Shown here piece after piece: positions 25,914 to 35,058 of a DNA stretch of 64,000 nucleotides (within the stretch, counting starts at the first letter, position 1; every line of letters begins with the position of its first letter). Source of the stretch: Pirellulales bacterium (GTDB lineage: Bacteria > Planctomycetota > Planctomycetia > Pirellulales > Lacipirellulaceae); the NCBI GenBank assembly GCA_022841705.1, contig JALHQZ010000002.1, forward strand, positions 124,001 to 188,000, given 5' to 3'. Both the position numbers and the translations under genes were made by a program. The notes under the pieces were generated by a model. It searched no databases, was not told where the DNA came from, and was given only the letters and a program-made list of their open reading frames with translations.

Positions 25914-28900
25914 ATGGATCACCCCCCGTTCGTTCACCTCCACTGCCACAGCCATTACAGCTTGCTCGATGGCGCCAGCCCCATCAAGAAACTCGTCGCG
26001 CGGGCGAAAGAGTTGGGGATGACGGGCCTGGCGCTCACCGACCACGGCAATCTCTACGGGGCGCTCGAGTTCTACAACGCCTGCAAGGACGCGGGGATCA
26101 ATCCGATTGTCGGTTACGAAGCGTACATCGCGCCGGGCAGCCGGTTCGAGAAGGGGGGCGCCACCAGCAGCAAAGAGGCGGCGTATCATCTGACGTTGCT
26201 CGCCAAGAATCGCACAGGCTTTCGCAACCTAGTGAAACTCGCCAGCAAGGCGTATCTCGAAGGCTTCTACCACAAGCCGCGGATCGATAAGGAAATTCTC
26301 GCCGACCACAGCGAGGGGATCATCTGCCTCAGCGGTTGTGTTTCCGGCGAACTTTCGCGCACGCTGCTCGCCGGTGGCTCGGCCGACGCGGCGATGGCGG
26401 GTGGCGCCGAGGTGGCCGCGTGGTTCCAGCGCACTTTCGGCGACCGCTACTTCCTGGAGATTCAAGACAACGGCGTGGAGATTCAGCGCGCCGCGATGGA
26501 GCTAACCGTTGAGCTCGCAAATCGGATGGGCCTGCCGCTGGTCGCCACCAGCGACGCCCACTACGTGAACCGTGAAGACGCGCTCGCCCAGGATGTGCTC
26601 TTGTGCATCAACACCGGCAAGTTCCGCACCGATACCAACCGGATGAAGATGGAGGGGGACCAGTTCTTCCTCCGCAGCGCGCAGGAAATGTACGCCGCTT
26701 TGCCGCATCATGCCGAAGCGCTCGGCCGCAGCCAACAGATTGCCGACTCGGTGGAGCTTGATCTGGAACTCGGCAAGCGGTACTTCCCCAACTTCACGCC
26801 ACCCGCGGAAAAAACGCCCAGCGAGTATTTACGCGAACTTGTCGTGGCGGGCCTTAAGGAGCGCTACGCCCACACGCCCGAGCGCTGGCAGAATAATGAT
26901 CCGCAGAGCGGCGAACTGAGCGATGAGGTCAACGAGCGGATTGATCGCGAATTGCATGTGATCACCACGCTGGGGTTCCCCGACTACTTCCTGATCGTCT
27001 GGGATTTCGTCCGCTACGCGGTCGAAAACAACATCCCCAGCACGGCGCGCGGTTCGGGCGTCGGCTCGTTGGTCTGTTACGCGCTCAAGCTCAGCCACGT
27101 CTGCCCGCTGCGGTACGATTTGCTCTTCGAGCGGTTTTTGGACCTCAGCCGCAAGGAGGCGCCGGATATCGATATCGACTTCTGCAAGGAACGCCGGGCC
27201 GAAGTTATCCAGTATGTGAAGGACAAGTACGGCGAAGCGAACGTCGCTCAGATCGGCACGTTCGGCACCTTGGCAGCGCGGGCGGCGATTCGCGATGTCG
27301 GCCGCACAATGAGCATGCCGATCTTCCGGGTGGACCAAATTGTGGCCATGGTTCCCGATCAGCTTGGCATCAGTCTGGCGAAAGCGCTCGAGCAGAGCGA
27401 CGAACTCAAAACCGCCTACAACGCCGATCCCGAAGTGCGCGAGCTCCTGGACCTAGCGATGAAGATCGAGGGCCTGGCGCGAAACGTCGGCACGCACGCG
27501 GCAGCGGTGGTGATCGCAGCTCGGCCGGTGGATGAGTTCGTGCCGCTGCAGCGCGTCACCGGCAAGACAGAAGTCATCACCCAATGGGCGATGGGTGACG
27601 TTGAACGCGCCGGCCTGCTGAAGATGGACTTCCTCGGCCTGCGCAACCTGACCATCTTGGCTAAGAGCATCGAATTGATCGAACAGGCCAGAGGCGAGAA
27701 AGTCGATCCCTACTCATTCCCGCTCGATGACAAACCGACCTATGCGCTGCTCTGCCGCGGTGAAACGAAAGGCATCTTCCAATTGGAATCAGGCGGGATT
27801 CGCGATCTCTTGCAACGGATGAAGCCCGACTCGTTCCACGACATCATCGCCACCAACGCGCTCTATCGCCCCGGGCCGCTGGAAGGGGGGATGGTCGATC
27901 AGTACATCGAAGTCAAGCACGGCCGCAAGCCGGCCGAGTACCCGCACCCGGTGATGGAGGAAATCCTATCCGAGACACACGGCGTGATGGTGTACCAAGA
28001 GCAGGTCATGCGGATCCTCAACCGGCTCGGCGGGATCGAACTGCCCGATGCATATAGCTGCATCAAAGCGATCTCGAAGAAGAAGCTGCCGATGATCGCG
28101 AAGTATTTCGAGCAGTTCGTCGCCGGCTCGCGCGAGCAGGGGCTCGACAAAAAGAAGGCCGAGGAACTGTTCGGCATGATCGAAAAGTTCGCCGGCTACG
28201 GGTTTAACAAGAGCCACTCGACCGCCTACGCGCTCATCGCTTACATGACAGCGTACCTCAAGGCGCACTACCCGGTGGAGTTTATGGCCGCGCTCCTGTC
28301 GGGTGACATTCCGGGCCGCAACTTTAAGAGCAAAGACGCGCTCGTTGAGCACCTGGAAGATTGCCAGCGGATGAACATCGAAGTCGTTCCGCCCGATGTC
28401 AACCGGTCGAACAGCGACTTCGCGGTGCATGGCGACAAGATCACCTTCGGTCTGAGCGCCATCAAATCGTGCGGCGGCGGAGCGGCGGACGCCATCGTGC
28501 GCAACCGCACCGAGCAGGGCCCGTACAAGAGTCTGTTCGACTTCTGCGAGCGCGTGGATCCGCAACTTTGCAACCGCTCGACGATTGAAACGCTCATCAA
28601 AGCCGGCGCCTTCGATTCGCTCGGCGCCAAGCGGGCACAGCTCACCGCGGTGCTCGACAAAGCGATGCAGTCCGGCGCTTCCGCGCTCGCCGACCGCAAG
28701 AGTGGGCAGAAGGGGCTGTTCGATGACGACGATGACACGCCCGAAGCCTCGTCTGCCGATCTGCCCGATGTGCCGGAGTATGATGAAAAACAGAAACTCA
28801 CGATGGAGAAAGAAGTCCTCGGCTTTTATCTGTCGAGTCATCCGTTGGCCGAATACGAATCGGTGCTCCGCACGTTCTGCACGCACAACAGCAAGCAGAT

Positions 28901-29489
28901 GGGGGGTCTCGAGCATCGCAGCGAAGTGCTGGTCGGCGGGATGATCGCGGCGATCAAGTTCTCGCACACCAAGAACCCGAAGCCCGGCGCTCCGTCGAAG
29001 TACGCCATGTGGGACCTCGAAGACCTCGACGGCATCGTGCGTTGTATCCTGTGGCCGGAGCAGTTCGCGCAGTTCGGCCAACTCGTGCAGCCCGAGGCGA
29101 TTGTTGCCCTCCGCGCCGCGGTCGACCGCCGCCCCGGGGCCGAGGAGGTAAACCTCATCATCAACGAAGTGATTCCCCTCGCGGAACTTTCGGCCCGCTA
29201 CACCAACGGCGTGGTGATTACGATTCGCGAGTCCGAACTCGGTAGCGAGAAACTCGAAACGCTGCGCGAAATCCTGCGCGGCTACCCCGGCGACAAGCAA
29301 CTCCGCCTGCGCTTGGAACTGGCCGACGGCGGCGCTGTGATGATCGACTGCCCGAAAAAAGTCGAGCTCGCCGCGGAGTTGCGTCGCCGCGTTGATGAGC
29401 TATTGGGCGCCGGTAATTTCAAGCTCGTCGGCGCCGCGCCAAAAATGCCGGCACCAAACGCAGGCCGAGCGGCTCGGCGGGGGAGATGA
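25914..29489 (+). CDS. dnaE: DNA polymerase III alpha subunit (DnaE1 type)
   Basis: 1191 residues from the ATG at 25914 (a GTG one codon earlier is equally possible). This is the replicative polymerase. The N-terminal PHP domain starts FVHLHCHSHYSLLDGASPIK with its metal His residues. The polymerase palm carries PDIDIDFCKERR (Asp418, 420 and 422, two of them the catalytic Asp pair). The phrases TARGSGVGSLVCYAL, NALYRPGPLEGGMV and FNKSHSTAYALIAYMTAYLK are DnaE hallmarks. A helix-hairpin-helix follows, then an OB fold (EVLVGGMIAAIKFSHTKNP). No 3'-5' exonuclease domain is present, so it is not PolC. The C-terminal tail is basic (AGRAARRGR). Confidence 0.96.
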   Translation: MDHPPFVHLHCHSHYSLLDGASPIKKLVARAKELGMTGLALTDHGNLYGALEFYNACKDAGINPIVGYEAYIAPGSRFEKGGATSSKEAAYHLTLLAKNRTGFRNLVKLASKAYLEGFYHKPRIDKEILADHSEGIICLSGCVSGELSRTLLAGGSADAAMAGGAEVAAWFQRTFGDRYFLEIQDNGVEIQRAAMELTVELANRMGLPLVATSDAHYVNREDALAQDVLLCINTGKFRTDTNRMKMEGDQFFLRSAQEMYAALPHHAEALGRSQQIADSVELDLELGKRYFPNFTPPAEKTPSEYLRELVVAGLKERYAHTPERWQNNDPQSGELSDEVNERIDRELHVITTLGFPDYFLIVWDFVRYAVENNIPSTARGSGVGSLVCYALKLSHVCPLRYDLLFERFLDLSRKEAPDIDIDFCKERRAEVIQYVKDKYGEANVAQIGTFGTLAARAAIRDVGRTMSMPIFRVDQIVAMVPDQLGISLAKALEQSDELKTAYNADPEVRELLDLAMKIEGLARNVGTHAAAVVIAARPVDEFVPLQRVTGKTEVITQWAMGDVERAGLLKMDFLGLRNLTILAKSIELIEQARGEKVDPYSFPLDDKPTYALLCRGETKGIFQLESGGIRDLLQRMKPDSFHDIIATNALYRPGPLEGGMVDQYIEVKHGRKPAEYPHPVMEEILSETHGVMVYQEQVMRILNRLGGIELPDAYSCIKAISKKKLPMIAKYFEQFVAGSREQGLDKKKAEELFGMIEKFAGYGFNKSHSTAYALIAYMTAYLKAHYPVEFMAALLSGDIPGRNFKSKDALVEHLEDCQRMNIEVVPPDVNRSNSDFAVHGDKITFGLSAIKSCGGGAADAIVRNRTEQGPYKSLFDFCERVDPQLCNRSTIETLIKAGAFDSLGAKRAQLTAVLDKAMQSGASALADRKSGQKGLFDDDDDTPEASSADLPDVPEYDEKQKLTMEKEVLGFYLSSHPLAEYESVLRTFCTHNSKQMGGLEHRSEVLVGGMIAAIKFSHTKNPKPGAPSKYAMWDLEDLDGIVRCILWPEQFAQFGQLVQPEAIVALRAAVDRRPGAEEVNLIINEVIPLAELSARYTNGVVITIRESELGSEKLETLREILRGYPGDKQLRLRLELADGGAVMIDCPKKVELAAELRRRVDELLGAGNFKLVGAAPKMPAPNAGRAARRGR

Positions 29490-29490
29490 A

Positions 29491-29532
29491 CGCCATTCGC
29501 TCTGCAGCGCCGCAAATCGGATGCGAATGGCG
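29491..29532 (+). terminator. Possible terminator hairpin after dnaE
   Basis: A perfect 10-base inverted repeat (CGCCATTCGC at 29491-29500, its complement at 29523-29532) starts one base after the dnaE stop. The loop is 22 bases and no T-run follows, so it is only a candidate. Confidence 0.4.
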
Positions 29533-29974
29533 AGCCTTCACGAAGCAAAGCTGAGACAATCGACCGTGATTTACTCCATTACTCTAATCGTCATAGATTT
29601 GTCGGCGAGGCAATGCGAGTCCATTCTGACTTCCATTGTCGCCATTTGTGGCTTTGCTTCGGTCCCGGGAACGGAACACTTTCGGGATCGCCGATTGCTC
29701 ATCGATTTCCGAACCAGTGGTTCCTGATTGAAAAGGTGAGCCATAGGTTTTTGTCGCTTCGCAACTCGCGGCAATCCGCCGCTGCCTTGCCCAATTTCCC
29801 CGCCCTTTCCGCACCCGTTGGGGGGCCTTATACTCATCATCCAGTGGGCGCCTGCACGGATTGCGGTTAACTCTTGGCATACTTAAACGGGCCTTGCGGT
29901 TAATTCGGCGGTGCGGCGTTCGGTTTTGGTCTTATCCCCCGCGAACGCCTTCATCGGCTGCATAGGTTGCTTAC
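29533..29974. other. Intergenic region before sdhC, no gene seen
   Basis: About 440 bases without a convincing reading frame. The part before the sdhC GTG should contain the sdhCAB promoter. TTGCGGTTAA occurs twice (about 29862 and 29895), possibly a short direct repeat in the control region. Confidence 0.4.
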
Positions 29975-30799
29975 GTGGCAGATTCTTCGGCGACCCCCGC
30001 TCTTCCGTTTTTGGTGCGGCATGAGTTTCTCATCCGCCGCCTGCACTCGCTCTCCGGACTGATCCCCGTGGGCGCCTTCATGTGCGTTCACCTGCTGGTC
30101 AACTCCAGCGTGCTGAACAGTCCCGAAACGTTCCAAAACAACGTCTACGGCATCCACGCCTTAGGCAAGTTGCTGCCGATCGTTGAGTGGGTTTTCATCT
30201 TCATCCCGCTGCTGTTTCACATGGCCGTCGGCATCATGATCGCCGCCGGTGGGATGCCGAACACGCAGGCGTATCCTTATGGCGCCAACATCCGCTACAC
30301 GCTCCAGCGGGCCACCGGCATCATCGCCGCGGTTTTTATCATGTACCACGTTTTCCACATGCACGGCTGGTTCCATTTCGATGGCTGGCTAAGCATGGCG
30401 GAATCGGTGGGCGGTCACAAGTTCCGCCCCTACAATGCCTCGTCGACCGCGGGCGCAGCGCTCCAAAACCCGGTGATCTTGGTGCTGTACGCGATTGGCA
30501 TTATCGCCAGCGTATTTCACCTTGCGAACGGCCTGTGGACGATGGGCATCACCTGGGGCGTGTGGACGCGGCCGGCCGCTCAGAAAAACGCCCTGGTCGT
30601 GTGTAGCGCCTTCGGGGTGCTGCTAGGCATCGTTGGCCTCAGCGCCCTTGCCGGCATGTACAACGTTGGCAAAGGCGAAGCGTACCAAGCCGCCATCGAA
30701 GCCGAAAACCGCATGTACGAAGCCCGCGTGGAAGCGGGTTCCGTGCAACCGAACGAACACAAAAGGATCGAGGAGCGAGGAACGAGGAGCGAGGAATAA
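29975..30799 (+). CDS. sdhC: Succinate dehydrogenase cytochrome b subunit (b558 family)
   Basis: 274 residues with a GTG start. The di-heme membrane anchor of complex II, Bacillus/epsilon type, has five helices (for example LSGLIPVGAFMCVHLLVNSS, LPIVEWVFIFIPLLFHMAVG, ATGIIAAVFIMYHVFHMHGW, VILVLYAIGIIASVFHLANG and LVVCSAFGVLLGIVGLSALA). His residues in HLLVNSS, FHMAVG, YHVFHMHGW and FHLANG are candidate heme ligands. The last 15 or so residues (HKRIEERGTRSEE) come from a purine-rich tandem repeat and are not part of the fold. It is first in sdhCAB, with a 54-base gap to sdhA. Confidence 0.92.
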   Translation: MADSSATPALPFLVRHEFLIRRLHSLSGLIPVGAFMCVHLLVNSSVLNSPETFQNNVYGIHALGKLLPIVEWVFIFIPLLFHMAVGIMIAAGGMPNTQAYPYGANIRYTLQRATGIIAAVFIMYHVFHMHGWFHFDGWLSMAESVGGHKFRPYNASSTAGAALQNPVILVLYAIGIIASVFHLANGLWTMGITWGVWTRPAAQKNALVVCSAFGVLLGIVGLSALAGMYNVGKGEAYQAAIEAENRMYEARVEAGSVQPNEHKRIEERGTRSEE

Positions 30800-30848
30800 A
30801 CTTGCTTAAATCTCGATTCACTCACCTCTCACCTCTCACCCCTCTACT
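30767..30848. repeat. Purine tandem then pyrimidine tandem across the sdhC-sdhA gap
   Basis: 30767-30797 is a tandem of GAGGAaCGAGGAgCGAGGA units ending inside sdhC. 30822-30848 is a tandem of CTCaCCTCTCaCCTCTCaCCCCT. The two halves are roughly reverse complements, so this is a large imperfect inverted repeat that also supplies the last codons of sdhC and the leader of sdhA. Confidence 0.6.
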
Positions 30849-30853
30849 TTCTC

Positions 30854-32851
30854 ATGGCCAAACAACGTGTTCTTGTCGTCGGTGGTGGGCTCGCGGGGCT
30901 GAGCGTCACCATGAAGCTTGCGGAACTGGGCATCGCCGTTGATTGCCTCAGCCTGGTCCCCGTGAAGCGTTCGCACAGCGTCTGCGCCCAAGGGGGCATC
31001 AACGCCGTGAACGATCTCACCCGCCAGCAGGGCGATAACGAAGGCAAACACTTCGACGACACCGTCTACGGCGGCGACTTCCTGCAGCATCAGCCCCCCG
31101 TGAAGGAAATGACGCTCTGGGCGCCGAAGATTATCGACCTCTTGGACCGCATCGGCGTCCCCTTCAACCGCACGCCCGAAGGGTGGCGCGACCAGCGCCG
31201 CTTCGGCGGCACGCTCTTTAAGCGGACCGCCTTCGCCGGCGCGACCACCGGCCAGCAACTCTTGTACTCGCTTGACGAGCAAGCGCGCCGCTGGGGTGCG
31301 GAAGGTCTCGTCGATTTTTACGAAGGCTGGGACTACCTCGGCCCCGTGCTCGATGATGAAGGCCGCTGCCGCGGCGCCATCGCGCAAAATTTGGTCACGA
31401 TGGAGATTCGCTCGTTCAAAGCGGATGCCGTGGTCGTCGCCACCGGTGGTTGCGGTTTGCTCTACGGGCGCAGCACGATGAGCATGGCGTGCAACGGCAG
31501 CGCCGCCAGCCGCAGCGTTCAAGCCGGCGCCTACTACGCCAACGGCGAGTTCATCCAGGTTCACCCGACGGCGATTCCGGGCGCCGACAAGCTGCGGCTG
31601 ATGAGCGAATCGGCCCGCGGCGAAGGGGGCCGCGTCTGGGTGCCACGCAAGCCGCAGGACCCGCGCGATCCCAAAAACATTCCGGAAGCAGAGCGGTACT
31701 ACTTCCTCGAAGAACGCTACCCCAAGTACGGCAACCTCGTGCCGCGGGACATCGCCACTCGTGAAATCTTTAGCGTCTGCGTGAACGAAGGCCTTAGCGT
31801 GCAGAGCGATCAGCAGTGCGTCTATCTCGATCTGACGCACATCAGCCGCGAAGAGCTCGATCGCAAGCTCGGCGGCATTCTGCACATTTACGAGAAGTTC
31901 CAGGGGGTTGATCCGCGCGAAGTGCCGATGAAGATTTTCCCGGCGGTTCACTACTCGATGGGTGGCCTGTGGGCTGACTACGTGAAGAGCGCCGACGGCG
32001 GGCTCGATGTCGCCAACCCGCGCAACCATCAAACCAACATCCCTGGGCTCTACGCCATCGGCGAGTGCGACTACCAGTACCACGGCGCTAACCGGCTCGG
32101 AGCCAACTCGCTGCTCTCGTGTATCTTCACCGGCTTGTTCGTGGCGCCCGGTATTCAGAAGCTCCTCGGATCGCTGAAGACTTCCACCAACGATGAGAAG
32201 TACGATTCGCTGCACAAGGCGGCGCTCGCGAAGAAGCAGGCCGAACACGATGCGCTGCTGAAGCAATCGGGCGACGGCGGCGAGAACCCGTATCTCATCC
32301 ACCAAGAGCTCGGCTTCGAGATGACGAAGGCCGCCACCGTGGTGCGGCAGAACGACCAAATCCGCGCCGCGATCCAAAAGGTGAACGAACTATGCGAACG
32401 TGCCCAGCGTTGTAGCCTCTCCGACACCGGAGCGTGGACCAATCAAAATGTCGTCTTCACCAAAGCGCTGCGGGACATGTTCCCGCTGGCCAAAGCGCTG
32501 CTGCATGGCGCCCTGGCGCGCGACGAATGCCGCGGCGCCCACTACAAGCCGGACTTCGACATGCCGGGCGTCGAAGCGACGGACCCTGCCGAACGCCGTC
32601 GTCTCGCCGAGAAGTGGTGCGATGCTTTTGAAGAAAAGAACCGCCGGTGGCTCAAAACAACCGTTGCCAAATTCGACGCCGCCGGCGAACCCTCGCTCAG
32701 TTTTGAAGATGTCGATACTTCGCTGATCCCGCCCCGCCCCCGCCTGTACGGCCTGGTGGGCGCCGAGGTCATCGAAGAAGCATGGAAAGACCGCCAGAAG
32801 AAACCCGCCCCCTCCGCTAAACCGCAACCCGCTCTCGCCGCTGCCCACTAA
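30854..32851 (+). CDS. sdhA: Succinate dehydrogenase/fumarate reductase flavoprotein subunit
   Basis: 665 residues. It oxidises succinate to fumarate in the citric acid cycle. The FAD-binding start VLVVGGGLAGLSVTMKLAEL is followed by KRSHSVCAQGGINAV, whose His is the expected covalent FAD link. FNRTPEGWRDQRRFGGTLFK and VHPTAIPGADKLRLMSESAR flank the dicarboxylate site, and GANRLGANSLLSCI contains the catalytic Arg region. The C-terminal part ends with a basic Ala/Pro tail. It has no signal, as expected for a cytoplasm-facing subunit, and belongs to the b-type/epsilon-like group. It is 13 bases upstream of sdhB. Confidence 0.96.
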   Translation: MAKQRVLVVGGGLAGLSVTMKLAELGIAVDCLSLVPVKRSHSVCAQGGINAVNDLTRQQGDNEGKHFDDTVYGGDFLQHQPPVKEMTLWAPKIIDLLDRIGVPFNRTPEGWRDQRRFGGTLFKRTAFAGATTGQQLLYSLDEQARRWGAEGLVDFYEGWDYLGPVLDDEGRCRGAIAQNLVTMEIRSFKADAVVVATGGCGLLYGRSTMSMACNGSAASRSVQAGAYYANGEFIQVHPTAIPGADKLRLMSESARGEGGRVWVPRKPQDPRDPKNIPEAERYYFLEERYPKYGNLVPRDIATREIFSVCVNEGLSVQSDQQCVYLDLTHISREELDRKLGGILHIYEKFQGVDPREVPMKIFPAVHYSMGGLWADYVKSADGGLDVANPRNHQTNIPGLYAIGECDYQYHGANRLGANSLLSCIFTGLFVAPGIQKLLGSLKTSTNDEKYDSLHKAALAKKQAEHDALLKQSGDGGENPYLIHQELGFEMTKAATVVRQNDQIRAAIQKVNELCERAQRCSLSDTGAWTNQNVVFTKALRDMFPLAKALLHGALARDECRGAHYKPDFDMPGVEATDPAERRRLAEKWCDAFEEKNRRWLKTTVAKFDAAGEPSLSFEDVDTSLIPPRPRLYGLVGAEVIEEAWKDRQKKPAPSAKPQPALAAAH

Positions 32852-32864
32852 CCCTTGCCCCATC

Positions 32865-33737
32865 ATGATCGCCCCCAGCAAAGATCACGTTTCTACCTAT
32901 GCGGAAGCCCCGAAGCCGGAGGCGTTTGATGTGCGCATCTTGCGGCAAGATGCCCCCGGCGAATCACCCAAGTGGGAACGCTTTCGCATTCCGTACGAGC
33001 CAAACCTCAACATCATCAGCGTGTTAATGAAGATCGCGGCGATGGGGAAAAACGCTCAGGGCAAACCAGCTCCGCCAGTCGCCTGGGACTCCAACTGTTT
33101 GGAAGAAGTTTGCGGTTCCTGCACGATGGTCATCAATGGACGAGTGCGGCAAGCGTGCTCGGCGTTAGTGGATCGGTTGCTCGAAGATCGCCCCACCGAA
33201 ATCGAGCTCCGGCCGATGAGCAAGTTTCCGGTGCTGCGGGACCTAGTCGTCGATCGTGGCCGGATGTTCCGTGCGCTAGAGCGCGTGAAAGCGTGGGTGC
33301 CAGTGGACGATTACCTCGACCGAGGCCCCGGTCCGCGCGAGGCTCAGGCCAAACAAGAAACTCGCTACCCCCTCTCGGAGTGCATGACCTGCGGCTGTTG
33401 CGTAGAAGCATGTCCGCAGTACACCAAGGTGGAGCTCACCCGCGAACCCGGCGAGACCGATTCCCAGTTTGAAGCCCGCCGCAAACAGGCGTTCGACACC
33501 GCGTTCCTCGGCCCCGCGGCAATCAGCCAGGCGATCCTCTTTAACGACCACGCCACTGGTCAAATGCAAGCCGACGAGCGGATGGAAGCCCTTACCGGTC
33601 CCGGCGGGATCCAAGTCTGCGGCAACGCCCAAAACTGCGTGGCGGTCTGCCCCAAGTCGATCCCGCTCACCACGAGCATCGCCCGCGCCGGCCGACAAGC
33701 CACGGTGTACGCGATCAAGAAGATTTTTGATCGGTAG
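32865..33737 (+). CDS. sdhB: Succinate dehydrogenase iron-sulfur subunit
   Basis: 290 residues. The [2Fe-2S] domain shows SNCLEEVCGSCTMVINGRVR with a fourth Cys in RQACSAL. The [4Fe-4S] motif is CMTCGCCVEACPQY. The third cluster motif is CGNAQNCVAVCPKSIP, which fits the [3Fe-4S] site. It carries electrons from SdhA to SdhC. The insert GETDSQFEARRKQAFDTAFL is common in this non-classical group. It is the last gene of sdhCAB; no terminator hairpin is obvious. Confidence 0.96.
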   Translation: MIAPSKDHVSTYAEAPKPEAFDVRILRQDAPGESPKWERFRIPYEPNLNIISVLMKIAAMGKNAQGKPAPPVAWDSNCLEEVCGSCTMVINGRVRQACSALVDRLLEDRPTEIELRPMSKFPVLRDLVVDRGRMFRALERVKAWVPVDDYLDRGPGPREAQAKQETRYPLSECMTCGCCVEACPQYTKVELTREPGETDSQFEARRKQAFDTAFLGPAAISQAILFNDHATGQMQADERMEALTGPGGIQVCGNAQNCVAVCPKSIPLTTSIARAGRQATVYAIKKIFDR

Positions 33738-34148
33738 AGCGATCCCCAATCATCGCCATTCTGTCTTTCGAGCCGCGCCCGTGAGGGATTAGCGACTCTG
33801 CCGCGGCTGGTCACGTGACAATGACGAACCACACGGGCTGTCACGGAGAAAGTCTGCGGCGCCCCCCGTTTGACACCGGAAAACCAGCGGCGGCCCCCCA
33901 ACTCACGGAGCCGCCCAAACCGGATGGGCCATGGAAACCTCCACAAATCCGCTTTCGATTGCCCCGGGCCTCTGCAATTCGTTAAGATGGGCGAAATCCC
34001 GAGCTTGGAGCGGTTCCAGGTTTGAGTCAAATGTCAAATGTCGGTTCGACATGAGCGCGCAACGGTCGACTAATGGTTGACGCGATCGAGTACCATACAA
34101 GAGTCGATTATTGACTTTTCTCACGCGCCGACGAGTTCTCGGCACTCG
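33738..34148. other. Intergenic region after sdhB, no gene seen
   Basis: About 410 bases between the convergent sdhB and PEP-CTERM gene ends. It contains short GC runs (CCCCCCGTTT, GGCCCCCCAA) but no reading frame or structure I can support. Confidence 0.4.
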
Positions 34149-35036
34149 CTATTCAGTTGGGCGACGCCGCGGTCGCATAACTGCGGTCGCCAAGATCAGC
34201 AGCACGAGCGTTGACTGCTCAGGAACGGCGGCGTTCGCACTGGCGCCCGATCCGCTGCCGGCCGCTTGGCCGAAATGGACCTTCCAAACCGTGTAGTCGC
34301 CGCCGTCGATCTGGTTGTTTGAGTTACCGTCGGCAGCCAGTCCGCTCCCCGTTTGGCCAAGAGAATCTCGCCACACGACGTAGTCGGCAGCGTCGACAAC
34401 GCCGTTCTCGTTGTAATCACCGGGGGATGGGGGAATGGCGGCGCCCTCGAGCGAAAGTCCCAACAGGGCGAAATCGACGTACAGACCGATCTTGTACGTA
34501 TCAAATCCCTTAAGCAATGCCGTACTGCCCAGATAACTTGGAGACTCGTCGTAAGAAAACGTTTGGCCGTAATAGCCGGTGGCGTTGAAGTAGAGCGGAT
34601 CGTTGAAACCCTCCTCACCGTTTAGCATCGGCATGATCTCGATCGAACCGCCGGCTCCGGCCGTATTGGCCAGTAATTTGGCCGTGAACGCCGTTAGGTC
34701 GAACATGTCCCCATCGACGCGGCTGAGGGTGATTCGCGCCTTGTAGTCAGTAACGCCCGGAGGCGGAGTCGTTACAGCCTGTGCCTCCACTCCTTGGGGC
34801 CAGGGAACGCGAACCGAACGACCGATTGGATCAGGTCCTATCCCGCCGGTGAATAACTTATCTCGGGTGTAGGTAAAATAGTAACCGTTGCTACGGATTC
34901 TGTCCCAAGTGGTCCCCTCGGCCACGAGCGTCGCAACTTGCGAGGGATCAAAAAATGTCACCGTGGCTGCGAGGGCCGGTGCGCAGCAGGTTACACAGAT
35001 TAGTGCCGCGACAGTAAGGTATGCGATACGGAGCAT
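34149..35036 (-). CDS. Secreted protein with dockerin-like repeat and PEP-CTERM-like tail
   Basis: 295 residues. GGAGGT lies 5 bases before the ATG. A signal peptide (LTVAALICVTCCAPALA) is followed by a beta-rich domain of about 180 residues with no known motif. Then comes a dockerin type I pair: DYNENGVVDAADYVVWRD and, about 15 residues later, DGNSNNQIDGGDYTVWK, each a Ca2+-loop plus helix. The tail AVPEQSTLVLLILATAVMRP ends in RRRPTE; the usual PEP is PEQ, so the exosortase signal is a variant. The gene lies downstream of another PEP-CTERM gene by 22 bases and is likely cotranscribed with it. Confidence 0.85.
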   Translation of the reverse strand: MLRIAYLTVAALICVTCCAPALAATVTFFDPSQVATLVAEGTTWDRIRSNGYYFTYTRDKLFTGGIGPDPIGRSVRVPWPQGVEAQAVTTPPPGVTDYKARITLSRVDGDMFDLTAFTAKLLANTAGAGGSIEIMPMLNGEEGFNDPLYFNATGYYGQTFSYDESPSYLGSTALLKGFDTYKIGLYVDFALLGLSLEGAAIPPSPGDYNENGVVDAADYVVWRDSLGQTGSGLAADGNSNNQIDGGDYTVWKVHFGQAAGSGSGASANAAVPEQSTLVLLILATAVMRPRRRPTE

Positions 35037-35058
35037 AGCAACCTCCGGGTCGTTATCT

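Noticed and set aside
27966..29300. 444-codon frame on the - strand opposite dnaE
   Set aside because: Shadow of dnaE codon bias; the translation is Arg/His/Val-rich with no motif.
30836..32377. 513-codon frame on the - strand opposite sdhA
   Set aside because: Shadow frame; sdhA has all expected catalytic motifs.
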